In this document: positions 1 to 7,611 of the stretch, piece by piece | Numbering within the stretch: position 1 is the first letter of the stretch | How the letters are laid out: each line of letters begins with the position of its first letter | Assembly: GCF_025362475.1 (NCBI RefSeq) | Contig: NZ_JANYGH010000072.1 | Coordinates: 1-64,000, forward strand | From: Mucilaginibacter sp. | Lineage (GTDB): Bacteria > Bacteroidota > Bacteroidia > Sphingobacteriales > Sphingobacteriaceae | Length of the DNA stretch: 64,000 nt | Reading direction: 5' to 3' | Translations under genes and position numbers: made by a program | The notes under the pieces: model-generated | The model's input: only the letters and a program-made list of their open reading frames with translations | Told to the model about the DNA's origin: nothing | Databases searched by the model: none

Positions 1-122
1 CCGATAGTCGATCCCCTCAGCTAAAACTGGGGGGCTTAGAAATCGGATTTAAAACCTAAACCGTTAAAACATACACTAATCAACATCTTTTCTTGATTAG
101 CCAATCTTTACCGGACAACAGT

Positions 123-207
123 GAACGCAGTGAAGGATCTAATCGCAGACTTTACAGGGCGAAGAAGCATGGCGAATAACAGATCCTTCACTGCGTTCAG
201 GATGACA
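123..207. repeat. Dispersed palindromic repeat with 18-nt perfect arms
   Basis: The arm at 123-140 (GAACGCAGTGAAGGATCT) is the exact reverse complement of 181-198, leaving a 40-nt loop. The right arm continues into CAGGATGAC. Units of the type GTCATCCTGAACGCAGTGAAGGATCT are a common intergenic repeat family in environmental Bacteroidota, as I recall. It lies downstream of the first ThuA-like gene. A short ORF across it is not a gene. The rest of 1-238 holds only a weak hairpin (CCCC at 13-16 against GGGG near 29-34). Confidence 0.75.
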
Positions 208-238
208 AAAACTCTTTTAATATTTATTAGCTTAAATA

Positions 239-991
239 CTACTTCTTTTCCCCCAACCACATTACGGCGTTCTCAAACAACTTATTTTGTATATCGGATG
301 TAAAGATCATATCACCATGCCCCATGTTGATATAAAGCATTTTGTATTTGGTGTTAGTCCAAACTACAGGGATATCTCCCCCTCTCAGGATATCCTTTTT
401 TCCCAAAGGATAGTTAGCAGGATCGAGCGTTAACAACACTTTTACATCCTTGTTTAACCGCGGACTGGGCAACCATCCATACCATTCATTTATGGGCGAT
501 ACAAAATGTACCGGTATACCTTTTGCAATTGGATGTTTGGGATCATCCACTATCAGTTTTGCGGGCAATGGAGGCCAGCTATTATTGTAAAATACAGCGC
601 TACCCAAAAAGTCCACAAACCAGGGCCATTTGGTGTATTTATCATTGTAGCCCGCTACGTGAAAACCCAGCCAGGCTCCGCCATTATCCATATATTTTAC
701 AAAAGCGGCGCGCTGCAATTCATTCTGCGGAAAATCATTAAGCCAGATGATTAATTGATATTTTTTGAGGTATTCATCATTTACATTTTTCCAGTTGGTG
801 GTGGTATCCAACACAAAACCCTTTTTAGCAGCGAGGGTTGTAAAATACTTAATGGCATCATTGGCAAAATCCACGTGATCCGATTCCACCGTTGTGGTGT
901 AAAGCGCCAACACCCTAAATTTAGGAGTTTGGGCATGCGCTAATGAGCATAGCAACGCAGCTGTGATCAGGCTTAAAATTTTCTTTAACAT
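239..991 (-). CDS. ThuA-like secreted protein (paralog 1)
   Basis: A 250-residue protein with a signal peptide (residues 1-20, ending AHA-Q). The ThuA domain fills the rest and has a class I glutamine-amidotransferase-like fold. Its signature is GGAWLGFHVAGY at 104-115, followed by WPWFVDFLGS. The family is named after Sinorhizobium ThuA, which takes part in 3-keto-sugar metabolism from trehalose and sucrose; the reaction of secreted Bacteroidota members is not settled. It is the last gene of a minus-strand unit, 21 nt after paralog 2. Its signature (GFHVAGY) differs from the GFHH form of the other two, so it is the divergent copy and may have a different ligand. Confidence 0.88.
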   Translation of the reverse strand: MLKKILSLITAALLCSLAHAQTPKFRVLALYTTTVESDHVDFANDAIKYFTTLAAKKGFVLDTTTNWKNVNDEYLKKYQLIIWLNDFPQNELQRAAFVKYMDNGGAWLGFHVAGYNDKYTKWPWFVDFLGSAVFYNNSWPPLPAKLIVDDPKHPIAKGIPVHFVSPINEWYGWLPSPRLNKDVKVLLTLDPANYPLGKKDILRGGDIPVVWTNTKYKMLYINMGHGDMIFTSDIQNKLFENAVMWLGEKK

Positions 992-1012
992 AGTCTTTTG
1001 TTCTAATATTAA

Positions 1013-1762
1013 TTACCTACCGGCGGCCCACAAAATTGAATTGGTAACCAACCTTACCCATGCAGGATTGTCCAGCAGGTTTGGCGAATGCCCCATAAAA
1101 ATATATACGTTGCGGGCTTTAACGTGCTCGTTGGTCCAAACAACCGGGTGATCACCCATTTTAACGTCACCTTGTGGCTCATAGGTTGATTCATCCACAC
1201 TGGCCAGTACATGTACATTGGCACGCGGGCTTTTGTCGTAAGTATACCATTCCTCTTGCTCAACCAGGAAAGAAGCAGGAACGCCCTTCATTACGGGATG
1301 CTGTTTAACTTCCACATTCACTTTTCCTTTAGCAAACGTGGCTATGTACGCCTTCCAGCTTATGCCCCCCATAAAATCCGAGAACCATTGCCATTCGTGA
1401 TAGCCATCAAATTCGCCCAATAATGTGGCATGGTGAAACCCTACCCAGCCCCCTTTTCCCTCATCAATGTATTTTTCAAAAGCAGCCGTTGCTTTATCTG
1501 TCCAGGCGTATGGTGCATAATCAAGCTGGAGAAAAAGTTGGTACTGACTTAAAAAGGCGTCATCTATTTTATCAGTGTTTTGGATATAATCAATGGTAAA
1601 ACCCTTTTCGGCCCCCAGCTTATCCAGCCATACTTTGGCCCGTTTTGAAAACTCAATATGGTGCCCACCATTCTCATATAATGCCAATACCTTAAAATGT
1701 TTGGGCTGGGCCATCAAATTAAATGAAGCCAAAAGCAAGATGAGAAACAGTAATTTTTTCAT
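1013..1762 (-). CDS. ThuA-like secreted protein (paralog 2)
   Basis: 249 residues with a signal peptide at 1-19 (MKKLLFLILLLASFNLMAQ). The ThuA core has KGGWVGFHHATLLGEFDG from about 103 and WQWFSDFMGG after it. The C-terminal part carries DHPVVWTNE and IFMGHSPNLL, which are repeated nearly exactly in paralog 3. It lies 15 nt downstream of the DUF4468 gene and 21 nt upstream of paralog 1, so the three are probably cotranscribed. Export to the periplasm is expected. The enzymatic activity cannot be read from the sequence. Confidence 0.88.
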   Translation of the reverse strand: MKKLLFLILLLASFNLMAQPKHFKVLALYENGGHHIEFSKRAKVWLDKLGAEKGFTIDYIQNTDKIDDAFLSQYQLFLQLDYAPYAWTDKATAAFEKYIDEGKGGWVGFHHATLLGEFDGYHEWQWFSDFMGGISWKAYIATFAKGKVNVEVKQHPVMKGVPASFLVEQEEWYTYDKSPRANVHVLASVDESTYEPQGDVKMGDHPVVWTNEHVKARNVYIFMGHSPNLLDNPAWVRLVTNSILWAAGR

Positions 1763-1777
1763 TTGTATTTGATATGA

Positions 1778-2320
1778 TTATTGGTCGATGCTTTGTTTTA
1801 ATGATGATATGAGTTGCAATGTATTTTGATCAAGCCCGGTAAACAGCCTTTTATCCTCAACAGACCATGGATGGCCCTGACGATAATCCCACCAGCGGTA
1901 TGATATTTTTGAATATTCGTTACTGATACCTTTCTCTATAGGTTTTTCATAATAATTATTGGTTACTATAGCGTAACCCGACTCTGCTACCCTGATGTTT
2001 ACATCAAACTTAAGCCAGTAATAATTACCTGTGTTGCTGGTGATCACTTTAAACATGCCGATACCTTTTATCTCTCCGGTATTTTTATCAGATGAATAAA
2101 GTTTTGGTGGTTCATCAGGAAAAGTTTTGGCAAACCATTTTTCGGCGCGTGCAAATACCTCGCTTTTACTTTTATTTGTGGTGAACGCTTGCTCGTAATT
2201 GATCTTTCCATTTTTCATTGGGATGGATATTTTGGAGGTATCCTGTTGGGCATAATTTGCCAATGGAGTCAGTATATATAAAGTAAAAAGCAATAGCCCG
2301 GATCTTATTTTTTGCTTCAT
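1778..2320 (-). CDS. DUF4468-type secreted protein
   Basis: About 180 residues from the chosen ATG at 2318-2320. That start gives a clean signal peptide (MKQKIRSGLLLFTLYILTPL...YAQ), whereas the longer reading adds 15 residues without signal character. The mature part matches the DUF4468 (TBP-like fold) pattern of Bacteroidota: a strand, then a helix (SEVFARAEKWFAKTF), then GEIKGIG and YWLKFDVNIRV. The function of the family is unknown; members are usually periplasmic. It is the first gene of the minus-strand unit with two ThuA-like genes and shares its upstream region, including a CTAC-N7-CTAC site, with the divergent third ThuA gene. Confidence 0.75.
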   Translation of the reverse strand: MKQKIRSGLLLFTLYILTPLANYAQQDTSKISIPMKNGKINYEQAFTTNKSKSEVFARAEKWFAKTFPDEPPKLYSSDKNTGEIKGIGMFKVITSNTGNYYWLKFDVNIRVAESGYAIVTNNYYEKPIEKGISNEYSKISYRWWDYRQGHPWSVEDKRLFTGLDQNTLQLISSLKQSIDQ

Positions 2321-2405
2321 AATTTGGGTATAAGGTTTATACTGTGCGCTGTATCTGCATTTCAAATATCAATATTAACTATTACAAAAAGCCCGGGATA
2401 ACGCC

Positions 2406-2420
2406 CTACTTTACCACTAC
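2406..2420 (+). promoter_or_regulatory. CTAC-N7-CTAC direct-repeat motif, site 1
   Basis: Sequence CTACTTTACCACTAC: two CTAC words 11 nt apart, about one helical turn. It lies between the divergent DUF4468 and ThuA genes, 74 nt before the ThuA ATG. Three other intergenic copies match CTAC-W-T-H-A-M-Y-A-CTAC. The spacing suggests a protein binding one face of the DNA; this is inference. Confidence 0.45.
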
Positions 2421-2493
2421 GATGAGGTGTTTGCTGTTTCTGATTAAAAAGTTTCGCCTATAATTGTTTTCAGTTAGCAACAATGCTGCAATT

Positions 2494-3261
2494 ATGAAAA
2501 CCTTAACCTTATCACTTTTTACCTTTCTAATCATCTTTTTCAGCAGTTATACGCTCTTAGGTCAAACCCCTAAACCCCGTTTTAAAGCTATTGCCATTGC
2601 CGAAACAGGTGGCGGCCATGCCCGGTTTGATACGGCTGCCCGCATCTGGCTCAATAAACTGGCTATCGACAGTAATTTCACAATCGATTACATTAGTGAT
2701 ACCAAACCTATCACCAAAGTTTTTTTGAAGCAATACCAACTCTTCATCCAATTAGACTATCCGCCATACCCCTGGGGAAAGGAAGCTCAGGAGGCTTTTA
2801 AAAACTACCTGGAACATGGCAAAGGCGGCTGGATAGGTTTTCATCACCCCACCTTGCTGGGTGTTTTTGATGGCTACCCTATGTGGCAGTGGTACTCGCA
2901 ATTTATGGGTGGCATCGAGTTTAAAGATTGTATTCATGGCGGTACTACCGCCTCCCTTAAAATAGAAGACTTAAACCACCCCGCCTTAAAAGGTTTACCT
3001 GCTACCTTTAGCACTAAAGATGAATGGTATACTTACAATAAAAGCCCGCGCGCCAATGTGCACGTACTGGCCAGTATTGACGAAAATTCCTTTGTGCCAA
3101 ACATCAACATTAAAATGGGAGATCATCCCGTGATCTGGACCAATGACCATCTTAAGGCCAAAAACATCTATATTGCGATGGGGCATTTTCCAGAACTTTT
3201 TCAGGATAATAATTTTACCACACTCGTGATAAATTCAATATTTTGGGCAGTAAAAAAATAA
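2494..3261 (+). CDS. ThuA-like secreted protein (paralog 3)
   Basis: 255 residues from the ATG at 2494, which begins a normal signal peptide (MKTLTLSLFTFLIIFFSSYT, then LLGQ). An earlier TTG at 2464 only adds ten residues. The ThuA core has GKGGWIGFHHPTLLG at about 109-123, and the C-terminal DHPVIWTND and IYIAMGHFPELF match paralog 2 closely. It is divergent from the DUF4468/ThuA unit. Paralogs 2 and 3 look like a recent duplication from their near-identical motifs. Confidence 0.87.
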   Translation: MKTLTLSLFTFLIIFFSSYTLLGQTPKPRFKAIAIAETGGGHARFDTAARIWLNKLAIDSNFTIDYISDTKPITKVFLKQYQLFIQLDYPPYPWGKEAQEAFKNYLEHGKGGWIGFHHPTLLGVFDGYPMWQWYSQFMGGIEFKDCIHGGTTASLKIEDLNHPALKGLPATFSTKDEWYTYNKSPRANVHVLASIDENSFVPNINIKMGDHPVIWTNDHLKAKNIYIAMGHFPELFQDNNFTTLVINSIFWAVKK

Positions 3262-3458
3262 CCAGCTTAAACAGTTCTCTTTCACCCTTATCGCGGGGTG
3301 AGCGCTAATGATGACATCAACAACTCCCCTACATAAATACTACAAACAATATCATTTATAGCTAATTCATCCCCTACATTTTATTCTAACGTTCGTTATC
3401 TGAAAATCTTTAATTAAATTTCATCCAGATTACCTTATAAGCCCTAATAACCCTGTTG
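3262..3458. other. Intergenic region with weak hairpin
   Basis: 197 nt between the third ThuA gene and the propeller regulator. A weak hairpin (TCACCC 3282-3287 with GGGTGA 3296-3301) has no T-run. A CTAC-N7-CTAC site lies at 3329-3343. A half-like CCCTACATTTTATTCTAA follows near 3372 but breaks the spacing, so I do not count it. Confidence 0.4.
3329..3343 (+). promoter_or_regulatory. CTAC-N7-CTAC direct-repeat motif, site 2
   Basis: CTACATAAATACTAC, 116 nt upstream of the chosen start of the membrane regulator. It keeps every position that is invariant in the other three sites (CTAC, T, A, A, CTAC). If the regulator itself reads this motif, the site would give autoregulation; this is inference. 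Confidence 0.42.
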
Positions 3459-6374
3459 ATGAAAAAAATTGCCCTGCTTATTCTTGTTTACAATGCCTTT
3501 ATTTTTACTGTGATAGGGCAAACTACCATCGGAATACCGGCAATTAAAAACTACACACATGCCGATTTTAATGCCAGTACCGAAATCTACGATGCAAAGC
3601 AGGATAGGAACGGAATCTTATATTTTGCAAATAACGATGGGTTACTCACTTTCGATGGCAGTTACTGGAAAATTTATCCTCTGCCCAACAAAGCGGCTAT
3701 AAAATCATTAGCTATTGATCCATCGGGCCGGATCTTTGCCGGCGGACAGGACGAGATTGGTTACTTTTTTCCGGATGCTCATGGTATTTTACATTTCCAC
3801 TCCATAAAACAACTCATGCCGCAAAAAGCAAGGCAGTTTGCGGATATCTGGGGCATAGTACTCTACAAAAACGAAGTTTTCTTCCGCACTATCGAGTGTG
3901 TGTTTGAGTACAGTAATAATGAAATAAAAACTTTTGACGCACCCGGCGGCTGGCGCTTACTTGAATATGCAGGGGGGCAGTTACTTGCAGAGGATAAGGA
4001 TGAGGGCCTGATGACTTTTAAAGGTTCGCAATGGCAGCCATGCAAAACAAACCTGCTTACTGCAGAATTGCATATAACTGGGGTAATGGATTATAAAAAG
4101 GATACCGTTTTAGTAACAACCTTAAAGAAAGGACTATTCCTACTTACTGGTAATACCCTCATCAAAAAAACAACGGACATTGATCCATTTTTAAATAACG
4201 ACCTGGTAAGTTGTGCCAGAAAGATAGATAATAACCGTTATGCCATCGGCACAAAAGCCCAGGGGCTTTTTATTATTGACGAAAAAGGTAAGCTTATTGA
4301 AAGATTTTCTACCGCAGATGGCTTACAGAGCAACAATATCCTTACGCTACTCCCCGATAAAGATAAAAATCTATGGCTTGGATTAGAGAATGGTTTGGAT
4401 TTCATTAATTACAGTTCAGCTATAAAACACATTTACGCAAGCAAACAAAACCAGGTAAAAAGTAACGCCATTGGCATATTTAATTACAAACTATACGTTG
4501 GTACATCCGACGGACTGTTTAGTGCCTCATTAGATAAGCAGCAAAAAGATTTCAGTAATAGTAAAAGCTTATTTACAGAAGTACAGAATACCCGGGGCCA
4601 GGTCTGGAGCTTAGCACAGGTAAACAACTACCTTTTAATGGCCCATGAAGATGGGGCTTTTGTAATTAAAGGTAACCAGGCTGAACCTATCACTACAGGA
4701 CAAGGCGCCTGGAAGTTTGTTGCTATCCCCTCATCACCCGATATCATCGCAGGCACTTATACCGGCTTGCAGTTACTCAAAAATAACGGTGCAGAATTTA
4801 AAAATGACAGTAAAATTGAAGGCATTTATGAGTCGCTATCAAACTTAGCCAGGGATAATGACAATGTGATATGGGCATCGCATCCCTATAGGGGCGTTTA
4901 CAAAATCCAGCTTTCTGCCGATCGGAGAAAGATCATCCGTTATACCCAGTATACTGATAAAAACGGATTGCCGTCTGTATTAAATAACCAGGTGTACTTT
5001 ATTAAAAACAAAGTGCTGGTTGCTACCGAAAAGGGCGTTTACGAATACAATGCCGCCAGCAATAAATTTGAAGAATCGGCCTACTTTAAGCCTGTTTTTG
5101 GCATTTCGGCCATAAAAAATCTGACAGCAGACAGCTACGGCAACATCTGGTTTGTTAATGACCAACGGATTGGGGTAATGGATTTCAGCAAGCCATCGGC
5201 AGGTAAACCATACAGCGTGATCTATTTTCCTGAGCTCGCGGGGCAGACTATTAAAGGCGCTGCCTATTTGTATCCCTATGATATGGAGAATATCTTCATC
5301 GGTTCAAATAATGGCATTTTCCACCTCAATTATCGTCAGTATGTTAAATCAGAAACCAAACTAAATGTGTTGCTCACCTCAGTAAAAGCCATTGCCGAAA
5401 AAGATAGTTTGATCTTCGGGGGCTACTTTATGAAAGGCGACCGTATCACTAACTCGCAAAACACCAGGCAGATAACCAGTGTATCCAAACATTGGAACTC
5501 TTTTCATTTTGAATATTCATCTACCCTGTTCGCACAAAAAAGCAATGAGGAGTTTACTTATAAACTGATAGGATTTGATGACGAATGGTCAAAATGGTCG
5601 ATAAAAACTGAGAAAGATTACACCAACCTGCCTTACGGCAAATACACCTTTTCGGTAAGGGTGCGTAACAATCTGGGCAACTCATCTCCAGCAGTTAACT
5701 ACACTTTTATAGTTGAGCCGGCCTGGTATCAAACTATCCTGGCTTACTTCTTTTACATTTTATTAGCGGTTTATGCCCTTTATTATGCTTACAAGGCACA
5801 GCATAAACGCTTTGAACTGCACCAACAAAAACATGAGGAAGAACAACGCCGCCTGAGTTACCTGCACAGCCTGGAACTGGATAGGAATGAGAAAGAGATC
5901 ATCGCGCTTAAAAATGATAACCTGCAGACTGAGCTGAACTTCAAGAACAAAGAATTGGCCACCATCACCATGCAGCAGGTAGAACGGGGCCGCATCCTGC
6001 TGAATTTAAAAGAGGAATTAACCAATATCATCAAAAAACTAAAACAACCCGATCTTACCCACGAGTTCAGGAGCGTTTTTCGTTTACTGACCGACTCCGA
6101 GAAAAAAGATGATGACTGGAACAGCTTCGCCATTTATTTTGACCAGGTTCACAATAACTTCCTTACCACCATGAAGGCCAAATTTCCATGCCTCAGTGCT
6201 ACCGATCTGAAGCTTTGTGCCTACCTGCGGCTCAACCTTACCTCTAAAGAAATAGCACAGCTAATGAACATTTCGCTCAAAGGAGTTGAGATTAGCCGAT
6301 ACCGGGTACGAAAAAAACTGGTTTTAACTACCGAGATTAATTTGTATGATTTCCTGATCGAAATAACTAAATAA
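3459..6374 (+). CDS. Membrane one-component regulator: propeller, Y_Y_Y, HTH
   Basis: About 971 residues; ATG at 3459 is preferred over the TTG three bases earlier. Order: signal sequence; long periplasmic two-component-regulator propeller (repeats such as DRNGILYFANNDGLLTFDG and DKNLWLGLENGLDFI); Y_Y_Y domain near 690-745 (YKLIGFDDEWSKW, NLPYGKYTFSVRVRNN); one membrane segment near 757-780; a charged coiled coil; and a C-terminal LuxR-like helix-turn-helix (LSATDLKLCAYLRLNLTSKEIAQLM) near 910-955. There is no histidine kinase or receiver domain, so the signal must pass directly across the membrane to the HTH. This resembles the SusR idea more than the usual hybrid two-component regulators. 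Likely target: carbohydrate genes nearby. Confidence 0.9.
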   Translation: MKKIALLILVYNAFIFTVIGQTTIGIPAIKNYTHADFNASTEIYDAKQDRNGILYFANNDGLLTFDGSYWKIYPLPNKAAIKSLAIDPSGRIFAGGQDEIGYFFPDAHGILHFHSIKQLMPQKARQFADIWGIVLYKNEVFFRTIECVFEYSNNEIKTFDAPGGWRLLEYAGGQLLAEDKDEGLMTFKGSQWQPCKTNLLTAELHITGVMDYKKDTVLVTTLKKGLFLLTGNTLIKKTTDIDPFLNNDLVSCARKIDNNRYAIGTKAQGLFIIDEKGKLIERFSTADGLQSNNILTLLPDKDKNLWLGLENGLDFINYSSAIKHIYASKQNQVKSNAIGIFNYKLYVGTSDGLFSASLDKQQKDFSNSKSLFTEVQNTRGQVWSLAQVNNYLLMAHEDGAFVIKGNQAEPITTGQGAWKFVAIPSSPDIIAGTYTGLQLLKNNGAEFKNDSKIEGIYESLSNLARDNDNVIWASHPYRGVYKIQLSADRRKIIRYTQYTDKNGLPSVLNNQVYFIKNKVLVATEKGVYEYNAASNKFEESAYFKPVFGISAIKNLTADSYGNIWFVNDQRIGVMDFSKPSAGKPYSVIYFPELAGQTIKGAAYLYPYDMENIFIGSNNGIFHLNYRQYVKSETKLNVLLTSVKAIAEKDSLIFGGYFMKGDRITNSQNTRQITSVSKHWNSFHFEYSSTLFAQKSNEEFTYKLIGFDDEWSKWSIKTEKDYTNLPYGKYTFSVRVRNNLGNSSPAVNYTFIVEPAWYQTILAYFFYILLAVYALYYAYKAQHKRFELHQQKHEEEQRRLSYLHSLELDRNEKEIIALKNDNLQTELNFKNKELATITMQQVERGRILLNLKEELTNIIKKLKQPDLTHEFRSVFRLLTDSEKKDDDWNSFAIYFDQVHNNFLTTMKAKFPCLSATDLKLCAYLRLNLTSKEIAQLMNISLKGVEISRYRVRKKLVLTTEINLYDFLIEITK

Positions 6375-6468
6375 ACACCTGCTAATCTGCCCCTAAACTT
6401 TTTATAGGATTTGTCCCTGTCGTCCGAAACAGTGCGGAATACAATGACATCAAATGATTAAATATCAA

Positions 6469-7596
6469 CTACTTGTATATCCTACCCATCGTCGCATCGT
6501 CAAAAATCACCTTCTTTAATTCTTCTATGTCGATGGCTCCCTGGTGGCGGTAAACTACTTTTCCATCCGGGTCAACTAACATGGTATAGGGTAAAGCGCC
6601 GTCCCATTTGGGGTCAACGGCTTCAATCATTTTGTATTTATCATCTCCGATGTACAGGTAATTGAGGCCCGATGCCTGTTTGCTTTTCAAAAAGCTTAAG
6701 ACCTTATCTTTGCGGGCGGGATCATCGGCGCTGATAGTTACAAGTTCGAGTCCCCTGTCGCGGTACAGGTGCATCAGGGTCACCAGGTCTGGAAATTCGG
6801 CCACACACGGGCCGCACCAGGTTGCCCAAAGGTTAATGAGCCTTAATTTATCGGTTTTATTTTTAACGAGGTTCACAATACCCGCGGCATCTACGGTATC
6901 CTATTTAACAGGTTCGTTGGCCCAGCTTACGGCAGCTTTTTGGATCCAGTCCTGCTTCTCGGCCCATTTGACAGAGCACCCGAAGGTTTTGGTTACTGGT
7001 ACTGCAACTTCCTTACCCGCCAGCAAAGCGTCGATAGCATTACGGGCATCCAGTGATTTAGGCGTTTTAGCCGGGTTTTCCATATCATCAATCCGGCCGT
7101 TATAGCACAACTTTCTATCTTTATCAAAAACAAAAATATGTGGTGTGGCTACAGGCCCATATTTATTTGAGGCAATCTCGGTTTCGCCATCATATAGGTA
7201 TGGGAAATTAAAATGCCTTTGCGTGGCCCTTATTTTCATATCGTCAAATGAGTCGCCCACATCGCTGTAACCCAATTCATCTAAACGCAACGAGGTCGGA
7301 TTGTTGGGGTTGATGGCAACCACCGTTACGCCTTTATCGGCATAATCGCCGGTAAGTTTCACCAGCCTATCCTCATAAGCCTGCGATGTGGGGCAATGAT
7401 TACAGATAAAAACCACAACCAGCACCCTGGCATCTTTAAATGACTGCAAGGAATACGTTTTGCCATCTATGCCGGGCAAATTAAAATCTGGCGCCAAAGC
7501 GCCTGTTGCCAGTGTGGTGCGGCTTACCTGCGCAGTGGCAAAAGTTGCTACAAATAGCAGTAAAAACAATGGCAGGGCATTTTTAATTGGCTTCAT
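6469..7596 (-). pseudogene. Redoxin-thioredoxin (TlpA-like) gene split by in-frame TAG
   Basis: Reading from the ATG at 7596, a signal peptide (to TATAQ) leads to a redoxin domain with CNHCPTSQ at 65-71, ending PVK-TAG at 6901-6903. The same frame continues without another stop into a TlpA/ResA-type thioredoxin domain (NLWATWCGPC, then GALPYTMLVDPDGKVVYRHQG) and ends at 6469. The total is 375 codons with only this one stop inside. A GTG at 6876 could start the second half, but it would lack a signal peptide and falls just inside the domain. The intact gene would encode a secreted or anchored two-domain thiol-disulfide protein. A single TTG- or CAG-to-TAG type change explains it; assembly error or readthrough are alternatives. 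Confidence 0.8.
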
Positions 7597-7611
7597 GCTT
7601 CATCAAATTAA

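Noticed and set aside
3372..3389. Fifth CTAC-type regulatory site
   Set aside because: CCCTACATTTTATTCTAA breaks the 11-nt spacing and has CTAA instead of CTAC.
6469..6876. Separate small thioredoxin gene starting at GTG 6876
   Set aside because: It is in the same frame as the redoxin gene upstream with only one stop between them, lacks a signal peptide, and starts just inside the domain. A broken single gene explains it better.
6901..6903. Recoded stop codon (selenocysteine or pyrrolysine)
   Set aside because: The codon is TAG, not TGA, and pyrrolysine systems are not known in Bacteroidota; no pyl genes are in the window.
6662..7105. 147-codon open frame on the plus strand over the redoxin-thioredoxin gene
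   Set aside because: It is a shadow of the real minus-strand domains; the product has no recognisable motif.
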